DNA from: Aureimonas psammosilenae
GTDB lineage: Bacteria > Pseudomonadota > Alphaproteobacteria > Rhizobiales > Rhizobiaceae
Assembly: GCF_009176975.1 (NCBI RefSeq)
Contig: NZ_WEZG01000011.1
Coordinates: 1 to 64,000, forward strand
Reading direction: 5' to 3'
DNA: 64,000 nucleotides
Below, in pieces: positions 63,387 to 64,000 of the stretch. Made by a program: the position numbers and the translations under genes. Under the pieces are notes generated by a model. It ran no database searches. It had not been told where the DNA came from and saw only the letters and a list, made by a program, of their open reading frames with translations. How positions within the stretch are numbered: position 1 is the first letter of the stretch; each line of letters begins with the position of its first letter.

Positions 63387-64000
63387 CTACTGATAGGCGA
63401 AGATGTTGCGGAAGATGCCGGGCGCGATGGCCGAGATCGGGTTGATTTCGAGCTTGGGCGAGGCGAAAGCCCCGCTCAACTTGTAGGTGATCCCGATCAA
63501 GCCGCCTTCCCGGCCGTTGCCGAGGATCTGGCCGACGATCGGGATCGCGCCGAAGACGCGGTTCAGCCCATAGGCGGGCATGAACGAGCCGGTAATGTCG
63601 ATGCGGTTCTGCGTGTCGTAGAGCTTGCCTGCAAAGCTCGACCCGAAGACCGGCCCGCGCACGATGCCGTCCGACAGGTTCATGCCGTCCTTGCCGAAGC
63701 GGAGGCCGGCGGAGGCGTGGTCGAACACGGCGCGCTCTGCCCGCAGATCCCGCCCGACAGCCTGCGACAGGCTTTTGGAGTCCGGTGTCGGCGGGGCCGC
63801 GACGAGGCTGGACAAACGTGGCTCGTCCACGAGGGCGAAATCCTTCACGGTCACCTTGCCCACGTAATCGTCGTCATACGAGCCGACCACGGACAAGGAG
63901 AGCTTGCCGCCCTGCATCCGGTCGTAGGCGCCGGTGAAGCCGATGAGGGCACCGACATCCTCGGCGCGCAGGTCGATCGCCCTGTCTTTGCCGCGCGGTG
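63387..64000 (-). CDS. AsmA-like / DUF3971 protein, 5' part cut by window edge
   Basis: The reverse frame is open to the right edge; about 205 C-terminal residues are seen. It resembles the C-terminal half of AsmA-like/DUF3971 proteins (VKDFALVDEP, DGMNLSDGIVRGPVFGSSFAGKLYDTQN, RIDITGSFMPAYGLNRVFGAIPIVGQIL, GITYKLSGAFASPKLEINPISAIAPGIFR). These large periplasmic-facing proteins are thought to carry lipids to the outer membrane. An in-frame ATG at 63917 is internal, since coding continues upstream. Convergent with tyrS. Confidence 0.78.
   Translation of the reverse strand, partial: PRGKDRAIDLRAEDVGALIGFTGAYDRMQGGKLSLSVVGSYDDDYVGKVTVKDFALVDEPRLSSLVAAPPTPDSKSLSQAVGRDLRAERAVFDHASAGLRFGKDGMNLSDGIVRGPVFGSSFAGKLYDTQNRIDITGSFMPAYGLNRVFGAIPIVGQILGNGREGGLIGITYKLSGAFASPKLEINPISAIAPGIFRNIFAYQ

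Overview
The window looks like chromosome of a high-GC alphaproteobacterium of the order Hyphomicrobiales (Rhizobiales). This rests on gene content and order: phosphatidylcholine synthase (Pcs), class I and class II glutamine synthetases with a gstI-like gene beside glnII, a rhizobial-type suf operon starting with a second cysteine desulfurase, the coaD-ppi-ppi-queA-tgt block next to gyrA-ssb-uvrA, a GTTC-N7-GTTC SOS box and an Irr-type iron box. The family (perhaps Aurantimonadaceae-like) is only an inference.

Left part (1-11.2 kb), the most accessory region. A P4-type tyrosine integrase runs off the left edge, so an integrated element probably lies just outside. It is followed by a small unknown protein, a DUF808 membrane protein, a lytic transglycosylase, a DUF2939 protein, an 1097-residue hybrid histidine kinase with about five PAS domains, a tiny acidic protein with an EF-hand-like loop, a pcs-qor pair, a divergent flavin monooxygenase and hspQ.

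11.2-33.5 kb, mostly housekeeping: an IalB-like periplasmic protein, a YejA-like binding protein without its permease, mfd-sdhE facing recG, a ccdA-glmU-glmS-DUF502 run, tRNA-Lys(TTT), an aldo/keto reductase, recQ, a cluster of small envelope proteins, then the operon coaD-ppiA-ppiB-queA-tgt, whose Tgt lacks most of the usual zinc ligands.

33.6-50 kb: gyrA and ssb point left and uvrA points right, with an SOS box between ssb and uvrA. After nnr comes a nitrogen-assimilation block: glnB-glnA behind a sigma-54-type promoter, a glutaminase, gstI and glnII. An alpha/beta hydrolase and parE follow.

50-64 kb: a secreted Pro/Ala-rich protein, a DEAD-box RNA helicase, a leftward suf operon (nifS-like, sufB, a 64-codon membrane-protein ORF, sufC, sufD, sufS, sufT, sufA, then a TfoX-domain gene) with an Irr-box match at its head, a small alpha/beta hydrolase, anmK, tyrS, and the 3' part of an AsmA-like gene cut by the right edge.

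No rRNA, CRISPR array or intact insertion sequence was seen. The best candidates for new biology are the small membrane ORF inside the suf operon, the zinc-ligand-depleted Tgt, the glutaminase between two glutamine synthetase genes, and several small proteins.
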